From Sambucus nigra (taxonomy: Eukaryota; Streptophyta; Magnoliopsida; Dipsacales; Adoxaceae), in contig OX422211.1 of NCBI GenBank assembly GCA_949130495.1, forward strand, positions 532,242,017 through 532,306,016: a stretch of DNA of 64,000 nucleotides, in the 5' to 3' direction. This document shows, in pieces, positions 44,184-55,127 of the stretch. Each line of letters starts with the position of its first letter. Within the stretch, counting starts at the first letter, position 1. The translations under genes were made by a program, and so were the position numbers. Under the pieces are notes generated by a model, which saw only the letters and a program-made list of their open reading frames with translations, searched no databases and had not been told where the DNA came from.

Positions 44184-47100
44184 CACACGCACATAAAATC
44201 TTGTGTATGACTAACTAAAAAAAAATACTAACTTTTCGATCCAACGTGAGGAGGAAGATGAATCAATTAGAAGGGAAAATAAAGATGTAGTCATTTAGAA
44301 GGAGTGTGTGAGAGTATTGTTATTATCTACATACTAAGACATAATGTTATTAGTTTATATCGGATAATTCACGGCATTAATTATCACACTTTAATTTTCA
44401 ACAACCAAACAATCTAAACCTTTTACGAACCAATCATGTGGCACCTAATTATCCAGGCGGAAAATTGAAAAATGAAACAGCTAAATGATATGGAAAGATG
44501 TGTAAAATAAAATTATAACTTATAGTTATATGCAAGTAAATAATTATATAAAATAAAGTACATAGCCTAAGTCACAAGTACAGGGTGCAATGCAGGTGCG
44601 GGTGTGGGTGAGATTGTGTTAATTTTTCAGAAAATTGTAAATGCGGGAACGACCATTTATTTATTAAATTGAAATTATAAAATAATTTTAAATGATGTAA
44701 ACATATATTTGCCACTAGATTTGGGTTGAAAGAAATGATCCAAGAATCATACTTTATCCAATAACAATCTAGGTAAAAAATTATATACAAACAACAATAG
44801 TTTAGGGGATTAGGTGCAACACACACACAAAAAAAAAAAAAAAAAACACTCCGTCTCAGGGAGAGAAATATAAAAGGGTTCGTAATTTTGTTAATAAGAG
44901 AGAGATGTAGCTCTTGAGAGCGAGGTAGTTTAGGGGCGACTCTAGGGTTCGTTGCAAATCGACCTCTTTTTGGTTGATCCCATTCCTTTTGGGGGTTAAT
45001 CAATCGGGTTCAAAAGTTCCATCGATTGTTTGGCAATGGATTGCATTTTTGATCCATTAGTTTGGATCGTTTCATAATATGATTATTGAAACATAGTAAA
45101 CGGATCTAACGGTTTAGATGTTTTTTTTCAACAAACTGGAGTGTTAATTCAATTGGTGGTTATCTACATGGAAATCGCTTTGTTATCACACGATTTAGAC
45201 GGAGATCGGGGTCCTTCAAGAACCTTCGTTACCGGTTTGTTGGTGATAAGATTTTACTTGTTCAAATCAACACGTGGTTGGAAGCTTGGTGAAGGCATCA
45301 AGTGGCGAACACTTCTGCAACAACCATCTTATTGAATTTTCTTAATTGCATTGTAAAATAAGCCTTTAAGGACTTTGATTTTTGTCTCTTATTTTTGGGA
45401 GCCTAGGTGGCGGGCACACTCATCCACCCTTTTTATTTCGTTTCATAAAACATTGCTCCTATTGAGCTTACTTAGTTTTTTTATTAATAAACGAAATCAT
45501 CAGATAAAGATAGGTAACGAGACCGAATCAACCCGCTGAAACACAAATCACCTTCTCAAAACCTAAACGAAGGATTTCACCACCCAAAACACCTTCTCCA
45601 CACCCAAATCCACCTTCTCAGACCCAAACCAAACCATAACACCAACCCATCTCTGATTCACCCCCCAAAATATGGGAGCACGCGCTGAAAATTTTAGAGC
45701 CGAACTAGAAATTTTCAATTCGCAAATTCATATAGGTTTCGCACAAAAATCGCCAAGTTGCGATTCAAGGGCAGAGCGTCAGCTAAATTAGGTGAACTGT
45801 GTGAATATGGTTCAAACTTGTTGACGCTCTGCAAGAAAGGTAAATTGAAACATCAAAATCATTGTTACAAATATATGTTGGGTTTGACTGTCCTTACGAA
45901 AGGTTTCTATAATTAGGTAATGGTTTAAGAGATATGACATTTCTATTATCAATTGCACCACGAAAATTTAATGAAATTAACCATCTGAATATACCAATCA
46001 ATACACCTACCATGGCTTCCTCTAGGTGTGTATGCTCAAAATGAGCGCATCACATATAAAACACCTTTATTAATAGATGGCCGCATCATATCGGATGGAA
46101 TAGCCATAATTGACTATAAAATGTGTATAACCATCGCATGTCTCATTTTGGGAAGAAATATAAATGTTCAAGCACCAAAAGACATCAACCCAAAAAATAA
46201 CCATTTCTTAATACCCTTAAGTTAGTTTTTCTTTTGAAAGTAGAAAAATAATAAATAAGGGTAATTTTCTAACGTTTGATATTTTTAATGTTAGTAATCA
46301 TATTAATTCCAATTATCCGTAACAATAAACAATTATGATATATCAACTACATGACATGAACATGCACACATCTATAGTCCATACTCTTAGCCTAATGACG
46401 TACCATGATCAATATGAGTTTGTCGATCGAGTAGACAAAATACGGCTCGGGTATTTCAATTTCATCAAGTACTAAAAAATAGTTGAAATATTGAATATTT
46501 TTAAACTAATCTTAAAATTTAGTTGCTAAATTTATAAGACATGTAACTGGTCTAAAACTAAAAAACATGACTACAAATGCAATTGGTTGAAAACATAGGC
46601 ATGCAACATAAAAGAGGAAAAATATGTCCACTTGTATAGTGATATAGTCGTCGAATCACTTTCACGATAAATAAGTGATATATGGAACAAACATAGTTTA
46701 ATACCCCATATTTTTTTAAGAGAATTTATAATGAATTAATCGAGAATAATTTGAATTATTTAAAAAGAAACCCGTCCAGGCCGCGGCTGCATCACGGGTC
46801 GAGCTAGCTTGCCCTTTTATTTATTTATTTTGCATCTCCACCAAAAGACCCTAAGGACTTCCTAAACCTTTTTTTCCATTCAAGCCTCTCCCTCAATAAA
46901 AACAAAGAGATTTTTGGGTCTTTCAAACAATAATTAAATATGTTTTCAAGAGGATTCAAATCTTTCCCTCAATCAAAACAAATATATTTTTGGTGCTTTC
47001 AAATAAGAATTCAAAGATATTTTCAAGAGGAATCAAATCATGTTTTGTAAGAGTTTTTGAAAAGGTTTTCAAGTGGATTAAAGACCTATTCTCTTCAAAT

Positions 47101-47842
47101 TCAAACCAAGTTTTAATTCATCTTTTGAGGCAAGTTGATTTCTACTACTCTCTTTTTATATATTCCTACATAAAGTTTCACGTAAACCTAATTGTAGGAT
47201 TAAAATGAGTTAGAAACCTTTAGGAATTCGAGACTTCCTAACGTTTGATTTTAGTTGGATGAAATTGTTTATCCTCACATGTTTTATATTGATATTTAAC
47301 CCTAATTATTGTAAGAAATTGAATATGAAACCCTTGATATAGATTTTACATGTTAGGGTTTTATTTTTTCCCTTGGAATCGTGATTCTTGAATAAATGTT
47401 GAGTAATTGAGACATAATTAAAGTCTAATTTAAGGATTGAAAAGTGCATGCTAGGTAGAGTTGTGCCATTCACTACATGAAAGTACATTTGGTATTAAAT
47501 ACTTTATTAATGAAATTCTAAGTATGAAAAAGTAAAATTAGTGCCTTATTATTCATTATAAGACTTTATTAATGTTTATCCCACGCTATACCCTTGAAAA
47601 GCTATTTGAGGCTTCTTATTGATTTATGTTCTTGGAATGGAGAAATAGACTAGTTGTTTGAGTATTCTCGTAAGCCTCTTGTCATTCCTTAATAGAATTA
47701 ATCAAGTGAACGAATTAGGAGTAAAAGATGTACTTATATTGGCTTGTTATGTTTATGGTTATTGTGTCTTGTTTTGACAAATTATTGTTGGATATGGAAG
47801 TTGAATATGAACACACTTATTTTCCTTAATTTATACCACCTC
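44184..47842. other. Spacer, no supported gene
   Basis: AT-rich sequence. It has an A-run at about 44,829-44,846, CACCTTCTC-type repeats (45,540-45,660) and similar TTTTCAAGAGGA words at about 46,940 and 47,020. The longest open frame (45003-44572, minus, 143 codons) has low-complexity composition and no recognisable domain. Confidence 0.5.
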
Positions 47843-49005
47843 TGTCACGACCCCGACCCGAAAATAGTAGGTAACGGGTATATTGACATGCCACCAAGGC
47901 ATCCAATATTCTGGCCTTAAAATTTTTGTTTTAAAATATATGTAGCGGAAGTATAATCACATGGTTATGAATCGTATAATACTGAAAGTGAAGGAATTAC
48001 ATCATCAGAGCTTTCTAAAGGGAACTTCATTTGTATTAAAATATCAACGAGTTACAACTTGACACAAAGAGCTAAAAATGCTCTATCTAATTAAACAAAC
48101 TTCTACTTAAGGTAACAAAAAGAGCTTTAAAAGATAAATCTTCAACATAGTCCTTTTTCGTTCCATCCACGAATTTAATTATTTCCTGAAAAATGGTTAT
48201 TTATACAACGTCAGCTAAAAGCCGAATGAGATTCAATCTCCAGGCATTCCAGGGTTTTTCAGAAAATTGATACCAATTCAATTTAGAACATAAAGTATAT
48301 ACATAAAGATAGGAATTTCAAGTAATATATATAAAGTAGATGACAATATATATATTCAGAATAAACAGTTCAGAACAGAGCAGATAAAACAATTGAGCAT
48401 ATGTCAGTTATTCAGTTTTAGTGGCCATGTACACTCTAATACCCAGACAGATAGTGTTACCAAATGTTTCCACCCGATAACATCACAGACAGATAATCAT
48501 GATTTCTGAAACAACGCCTTGTTTAGGGCACACCAGCGATAAACCAGCTGGGAAGGTACCACCCAAATATTTCCACCCTGTAGTCAAGGCCAATATAGTA
48601 AGAGAGTTTCCATAGGCCGAATCAATAATTTTAGAATTCAAATTAGATGCTTATATGGAGAGATATAAACATATAACAAACGACGGAATCATCGGTATCA
48701 GATGCATTTTGAGAATAAAAGCATTTAACAAAATATACATAGTTTGAATAATATAATATAATCAAAATGCGTAAGCAATTGCATAGAGTACTCACCTAAA
48801 ATAGAGGTTGAAATTATAGATAATGAGTCTTCGATCGCACGTTAATCTAACAAATACGATAAAGGTTTAAGTATATGTTCTTAACAAGGTCCAGTCTACA
48901 TATTGTATTTTAATAGTAACTTGTTTCAAAGGATTACTAAAAACCATTTTCTTAACTTTTAAAACTTATTGTTCGTAATTAAAGGATTCAATTCATAGTT
49001 CTTCC

Positions 49006-49673
49006 TAGGGGTGGAAGCGGTACGGTTTTTACCGTGCCGTACCGTTTTGGTCCGAAAAAAAATGGTTTTGGTTTCATATATTAAAATACCAGAAACCACT
49101 CTTACCGAAACCGAAATTATCGCAAAAAAGTTGGTTGGTTTTGGTTTTAAAATTTAAAAAACCGATTTACCAAAATTACCGTACCGAATTTACTGAAACC
49201 AGAAAAAACCGTATCGAAATTATCATACCGTACCGAATTTACCGAAACAAAAAAAAACGTACCGAAATTACTGTACCGTACCGAATTTTCCAAAATTATC
49301 GTACCGAATTTACCAAAAACAGAAAAAGTTGGTTTTGGTTTTAATATTTAAAAAAGTTGGTTGGTTTTGTTTTTGGTTTTTGGGACTTTTAGTGTTGTTT
49401 ACCGAAACCAGAAAAAACCGAAACCACAAACCAGAAAAAAACAGAATTTACCGAAACTAGAAAAAATCAGAAGAAACCAGAAAAAACCATAATTTACCGA
49501 AACCAGAAAAAAACTGAAATACCGGAAAAACCGAAATACCAGTCGGTTTGGTTTTGGTATTGATTTTGGTGTACCGGGTGGTAAACTGGTACGGTGTGGT
49601 TTTACCATCTAGAGTTTGGTTTTGGTATTGGTATCTACTATTTACCGACCAAACCGTACCGCTTACACCCCTA
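49006..49673. mobile_element. Non-autonomous hAT element with exact 8-bp target duplication
   Basis: The perfect duplication GTTCTTCC is at 48998-49005 and 49674-49681. Terminal inverted repeats of 23 bases start TAGGGGTG, then G on one end and T on the other, then AAGCGGTACGGTTT: one mismatch. The interior is made of ACCGAAACCAGAAAAAACC-type repeats. 668 bp and non-coding; the open frames here are not genes. Confidence 0.93.
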
Positions 49674-49692
49674 GTTCTTCCTAATTAGTCGG

Positions 49693-49830
49693 TTCCCAGT
49701 AGAGATGGAGGGTCACAGGGGCACCGCTTAAATACCATCTCCTCTAGACAGAACATTTCCGGATTAATTCCCAGTAGAGATGGAGGGTCACAGGGGCACC
49801 ACTTAAATACCATCTCGTCTAGACAGAATT
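49693..49830. repeat. Two-copy tandem repeat, 75-bp period, in the gypsy LTR
   Basis: TTCCCAGTAGAGATGGAGGG starts both copies, at 49693 and 49768; each continues through GGTCACAGGGGCACC to TCTAGACAGAA with a few substitutions. Confidence 0.88.
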
Positions 49831-50863
49831 TCACCGGGCCTGACTTTGGAATTACTTAAATGGGATTCCATAATAACGAGCAATTACTTTTAAAAAATCA
49901 TTTTTAAAAGCGTATATACAATTTCAAACAAGTTTACATGAAAAATAAAATCAACTTGGATTTCTTCTAAACTTTAAGTTTTGATTAGTGAAGTCCTTAG
50001 TGTATTTTACCAGCATAACCACTAAGTAAAGCTATAAAACACAAAATTAAAACTATAAAAATACATTATAACATTTAAATAAAATCATACCTACGAAATG
50101 AAATCTTTCTTCGAAATTATAAAACTCCTTCTTAAGATATTTTCCAAGCTTTCTATCACTCTTTCTTACTATAATTCTCAAGGAATTGGTGTGAGTTTCA
50201 AATGAACCCTAAGGCCCTATTTATAGGTTTCCAAAAGTATTACGGTGTTGACACATGTCTAATGACTAGGCTTTTTGGATAGGTGATTCAACACTGAGGT
50301 GTCGCGATCCGGAGTGGTCTTGCAGTGTTAATATCACCAAATGATGACAAGTGTTTTAGCTCTCTCTCTACAGATGACATGTGGAAGGTGGAAGTGACCA
50401 GCACGTGGTGGAAAGGTGATGAGGGTATAAGGGTCATTTCACACATGAAGGGTATTTTGGTAATTTCACACTATATATTTTGAATATTTCTTAGAGGTCC
50501 TTGAAAATATTTTATTTATAAAATAACCCATTTTGTATTTTTATTTTAGTCCTTAAAGTTTCATAAAATTATATTTTCTACCCCAAAAATTATTATTTGC
50601 CTTAAGATATGTCATAAGACTTCGATTTGATCCAATTTACAGTTGATTCTTCGTAATTAAAAATGGGGTTTGTTATATTGATAGCCAATAATACAACATA
50701 TCTAATAATACTACATTTGTAAGATAATAAGTAACATATGAGTGTAAAAACAAACTATATATAAAAGTGGGGTCATTACATCCTACCCTCCTTATAAAAA
50801 GTTTGGTCCCCAAACTTTTACTTACATTAATTTTCAAAAAGGTATGGATATCGCTCCTTTATC

Positions 50864-51105
50864 TCATCTTCCCGCTCCCACGTTGCTTCTCCGCCATAAT
50901 ACTTTGACTAGCGGAATAACCTTGGTTCGTAATATTTGATCTTTATGGTCCAAAATTTGCACTGGATGCTCAATGTACGACAAATCTTCTCTAACTTGAA
51001 GAGGCTCATGACTTAAGATATGTTTTGGATCTGGGACATATTTCTTTATCATTGATACGTGAAACACATTATGTACACTAGAGAGTTACGGTGGTAAGGC
51101 TATTT
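50864..51105 (-). pseudogene. C-terminal end of a Ty3/gypsy pol, minus strand
   Basis: Reading left: an ALPP-like trace, a stop, VHNVFHVSMIKKYVPDP, then HILSHEPLQVREDLSYIEHP and VQILDHKDQILRTKVIPLVK. This is the standard end of plant gypsy polyproteins after the integrase. It lies next to the long LTR at its left and breaks off on the right at about 51,110, where a plus-strand gag begins. Confidence 0.85.
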
Positions 51106-51119
51106 TATACGCAAGGGAA

Positions 51120-51350
51120 ATGGCAGCTGACTTCATGAGTCTAGTGCAAGGGAATAAGACGGTTAGTCAATATGAGGCAAAGTTTACTGAGTTATCCCAT
51201 TTTGCACGTCATGTTGTAGCAACTGATGTTTTAATAACCAGACACGTCAGCAATGTGGAAAGATGCATGGAGGACGACCTTGTTATAAGGATTCAGGAGC
51301 TTGTTTTAGATGCGGACAGAAAGGACATCAGATAAAAGACTGCCCAAACC
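51120..51350 (+). pseudogene. Gypsy gag remnant and zinc knuckle
   Basis: MAADFMSLVQGNKTVSQYEA and KFTELSHFARHVV form the end of the gag core. An internal deletion and frameshift then lead to CFRCGQKGHQIKDC (about 51,305-51,346), an intact CX2CX4HX4C knuckle in a different frame. Confidence 0.75.
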
Positions 51351-51488
51351 TAGCAAGGGTTCCGATAAAGCCTTCAAGTGCAAAGAAGGTTGAAGACAAA
51401 CAGGGTGGAGTTTCAGACTTTCTGTACTCAATCTTCTAATGTGGTAGTGTCAGGTACACTTTCTATATGTGCATAGCCTTTTAAAGCT

Positions 51489-54420
51489 TTGATAGATCCT
51501 GGTTCTACCCATTCATTCATATCTATACATGTATTAAATCGCTTTCATAAATTGCCTGAACCCTTGAATCATAACATACATGTTTCTACTCCTTCGGGTG
51601 AGTTATTGATGGGTAAATTAGTATACAAGGCTTGCCCCATAGATATTGATAGTCATAAACTATTTGTTGATTTGATAGTTTTAGACATTAAAGATTTTGA
51701 AGTGATTTTGGGGATGGATTGGTTATCATCACATCATGCTAAGGTAGACTGTTTTGAGAAGAGTGTTACTTTCCAAATTCCTCACCAACCAAAATTTAGT
51801 TTTGAAGAAACTGGCATCATATCTCCGATGTGTATTATTTCTGCAATGCAAGCCTATAGTTTTCTTAAGAAGGGATGTCAAGGATTTTTTGCAACTGTTA
51901 CCAGTTTGCAGACGATAGGGCCTAGCTTAGAAGATATTCCCATCTCTAAGAAATTTACGGATGTTTTTCCAGATGATTTACTAGGCCTACCTCCTAATAG
52001 AGAAATCGAATTTACCATTGAACTTATTCCTGGAACTATACCAATCTCAAAACCACCATATCGCATGGCACCTCTAGAATTAAGAGAGTTAAAAGTTCAA
52101 TTAGAAGACCTTTTAGACAAGGGTTTTATCAGACCAAGTATATCGCCTTGGGGTGCTCCAGTGTTATTTGTGAAAAAGAAGGATGGAACAATGAGACTAT
52201 CTATAGATTATCGTGAACTGAATAAGGTAACCATTAAGAATAAATACTCCTCACCTCGTATCGATGACTTGTTTGATCAATTAGAAGGTGCACAAGTATT
52301 CTCTAAGATTGACCTTAGGTCAGGCTATCATCCATTGAAGATTAAGGATGATGATATTTCAAAATCAGCTTTTCGTACTAGATATGGTCACTATGAATTT
52401 CTTGTAATGCCATTTGGACTAACTAATGCACCAGCCTCTTTTATGGATATGATGAATAGGGTGTTTAGGAAATATTTGGATCAGTGTGTGGTTTTTTTCA
52501 TTGATGACATCCTTATTTATTCCAAAAGTATTGAAGGACACGAAAAACATTTAGAGACGATATTAGAAATCCTTAGGAAAGAGAAATTATATGAAAAATT
52601 AAAGAAGTGTGAGTTTTGGATTCCTATTGTTTCTTTTCTAGGACATGTCATATCCAAAGAGGGAGTGTCAGTTGACCAAAAGATTGAGGCTATACTAGAT
52701 TGGCCCAGACCAACTAATGTGAGTGCGATTCATAGTTTTCTTGGATTAGCAGGTTATTACCGAAGATTTGTTGAAGGATTTTCTAGCATTGCCAAACCTC
52801 TATCTAGGTTAACACAAAAGAAGGTACACTATGAATGGTCTGAGGAAGCCGGGAAAAGTTTTCAAGAAGTTAAGAATCGATTAGTAACTGCCCCAATTTT
52901 GACTATTCCTTCTTGGACAGGGGGATTTGTGATTTATAGTGATGCTTCTAAAAATGGTTTGGGATGTGTGCTAATGCAAAATGGAAAAGTAGTAGCTTAT
53001 GCCTCGAGACAGTTGAAAACCCATGAGCAGAATTATCCAACTCATGACCTAGAATTAACAGCTGTAATTTTTGCTCTTAAGATTTGGAGGCACTATTTGT
53101 ATGGTGAGACTTGTGAGATTTATACCGAACATAAGAGTTTGAAGTATATATTTACTCATAAAGAGTTGAATATAAGACAAAGGATGTGGTTAGAATTAAT
53201 GAAGGATTATGATGTAAATATTCACTATCACCCGGGGAAAGCTAATGTAGTAGCCGATGCTTTAAGTAGGAAGTCTACACCAAATTTAGCATGTCTTATT
53301 ACAAGCCAGGAATCACTGTTAAGGGATTTGAGAAGTATGGAAATAGATGTACGTATCTATAGCAAAGGAGGAATAATTGCAAACATGCAAGTACAACCCA
53401 TGTTGATGGAGAGGATCAAAATTGCACAAGTAAATGACCCACAACTGAAGAAGATTAAAGAAGAAGTCATCGAGGGTAAGAGAACTGAATTTGCGATGCG
53501 AGATGATATATTGAGGTTTGGAAATAGAGTGTGTGTGCCATGTGATGCCCAACTAAAGAGACAAATTTTGGAGGAAAGTCATTACTCAAGATTCACATTT
53601 CATCCCGGATGTACAAAAATGTATAGGGACCTTCGAGAAGTATTTTGGTGTAATAACATGAAGAGGGAGATAGCAAAATTTATATCTCAGTACTTGGTTT
53701 GTCAACAAGTAAAGGCAGAACATCAAAAACCATCAGGATTACTGCAAGCCCTACCTATCCCTGAGTGGAAATGGGAACATATTACTATGGATTTTGTGAC
53801 AGGTTTACCGAGGAGTTCAAATGGTAATGACTCTATTTGGGTAATTATTGACAGGTTAACAAAATCAGCTCATTTTCTTGCCATTAAGATTACCCACTCT
53901 TTAGAGAAGTTAGCTAAGTTGTATGTGCGGGAAATTATTAGGCTTCATGGAATCCCAATTTCAATTATTTCTGACCGTGACCCTAGATTTGTGTCTCGCT
54001 TCTAGAAAAGCCTACAAGAAGCCATGTGAACAAAATTGAATTTTAGCACTGCTTTTCATCCTCAAACGGATGGACAATCAGAGAGAACTATTCAAACCTT
54101 AGAGGATATGCTTAGGGCATGTGCACTTGATTTAAAAGGCAATTGCGATGATCATTTACCGTTAGTGGATTTCGCATATAATAATAGCTATCAAGCAAGT
54201 ATTCAAATGGCTCCGTATGAGGCACTCTATGGTAAAAGGTGTCGTTCCCATACATGTTGGGTAGAAGTTGGGGAAATAAAATTATTGGGACCAGAATTGA
54301 TTCAGATCACAACAGAGAAGGTGAAATTAATACAAGACCGACTTCGAACCGCTCAAAGCCGTTAAAAGAGTTCTGTTGACAATCGACACCGACAGTTAGA
54401 ATTCCAAATAGGGGATTATG
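51489..54420 (+). pseudogene. Gypsy pol: protease, reverse transcriptase, RNase H, integrase
   Basis: The frame 51489-54005 is open for 838 codons. It has protease [13 protein letters not shown] with [34 protein letters not shown] and the catalytic FIDD; RNase H with [29 protein letters not shown] and VADALSR; and an integrase start with two His, an altered Cys (YLVC) and DRDPRF. A TAG stop interrupts at 54003. A second stop precedes the frame 54036-54365 (HPQTDGQSERT, LYGKRCRS), and a third ends that. It breaks off near 54,420. RNase H has Glu for the usual Asp in YTDH. Close to intact but dead by sequence. Confidence 0.88.
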
Positions 54421-54429
54421 ATATGGGAA

Positions 54430-55127
54430 TGGAATTTTAATATGGAGACTAGAAAAGAGAAACCATTAACTAGGAGGTTAATAGGAAACGTTAAGTGAGA
54501 GTTGGTTACTAACATGTACACAATAAATGCTTTATTGCACTTGTTAAATACTTGCTGTTTTAAAAATCATTTTCACAATCGGGCTCTAACCCGTTTACTT
54601 GCATATTTTCTTTTCTATTGTATCTTCTATATCAGGTGTCCAGCAGCAAGGACGCCAACCTTAGCGGATTTCGACAAGCTACTGAGTTATGGAGTTTTGC
54701 TTAGATGCATATCATCTTTTTGATTCACAGTATTCTTAGTTAGGGCATGTCGCCCAAAGGATTCAACTATCTTTTTCTATCGGGGTCAAATACTATTGTG
54801 TTCGGGTCTTTTTAATACATTTCATATTGTTGGGATTACTGTAATGGATTAATATTATTTGGGAATGTTTATTCCAATTGCATTTAAATTCTTTTGTGTT
54901 ATCTATTTGATTATCAGTGTTGTAGAATAAAATGTGTTGTGTTATTCTTAAACTGGAAATGGATTTTGTTAAGTTAAAATTTGGAAAGTTTTTTAACACG
55001 AGCTTAATTGGGTATTGGGTGAGTTGTAAATATTTTCGACAGTGATGCTAAGAATGAGCCAACTGTATATTCTGTTTTAATTTGGTATGGGACTGACCAC
55101 CCGGTATTTAATTAGGCGGGGTGTTAC
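54430..55127 (+). repeat. LTR-like 3' end of the plus-strand gypsy element
   Basis: Non-coding, with GTGTCCAGCAGCAAGGACGC, then a T-rich region and the end ATTAGGCGGGGTGTTACA. It has the look of a gypsy LTR. It is not an obvious copy of the 47843 LTR, and its left limit is unknown. Confidence 0.5.

Larger units (their letters stand above)
47843..50780 (-). repeat. Long LTR of a minus-strand Ty3/gypsy element
   Basis: On the plus strand it starts TGTCACGACCCCGACCC and ends GGGGTCATTACA. Just outside is TCCTACCCTCC, the complement of a polypurine tract, followed by the end of a minus-strand pol. This makes it the 3' LTR of an element reading leftwards. It carries a 668-bp hAT insertion and a 75-bp tandem repeat. 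No partner LTR is seen in the window. Confidence 0.75.
51113..55127 (+). mobile_element. Plus-strand Ty3/gypsy element, 5'-truncated
   Basis: Gag piece, zinc knuckle, protease, RT, RNase H and integrase follow in plant gypsy order. The LTR-like right part ends GGGGTGTTACA at 55127. No 5' LTR is present: the gag abuts the opposite-strand element at about 51,110. The start of the 3' LTR is unclear (about 54,430-54,640). Confidence 0.8.

Noticed and set aside
44572..45003. 143-codon minus-strand frame in the spacer
   Set aside because: Low-complexity, Phe/Ile/Leu-rich translation of AT-rich DNA, with a run of Phe from an A tract; no domain, no splice partners.
49135..49608. Two 69-codon frames, one per strand
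   Set aside because: Both lie within the hAT element's ACCGAAACC-type repeats.
53319..53552. 77-codon minus-strand frame
   Set aside because: Shadow of the open gypsy pol on the plus strand.
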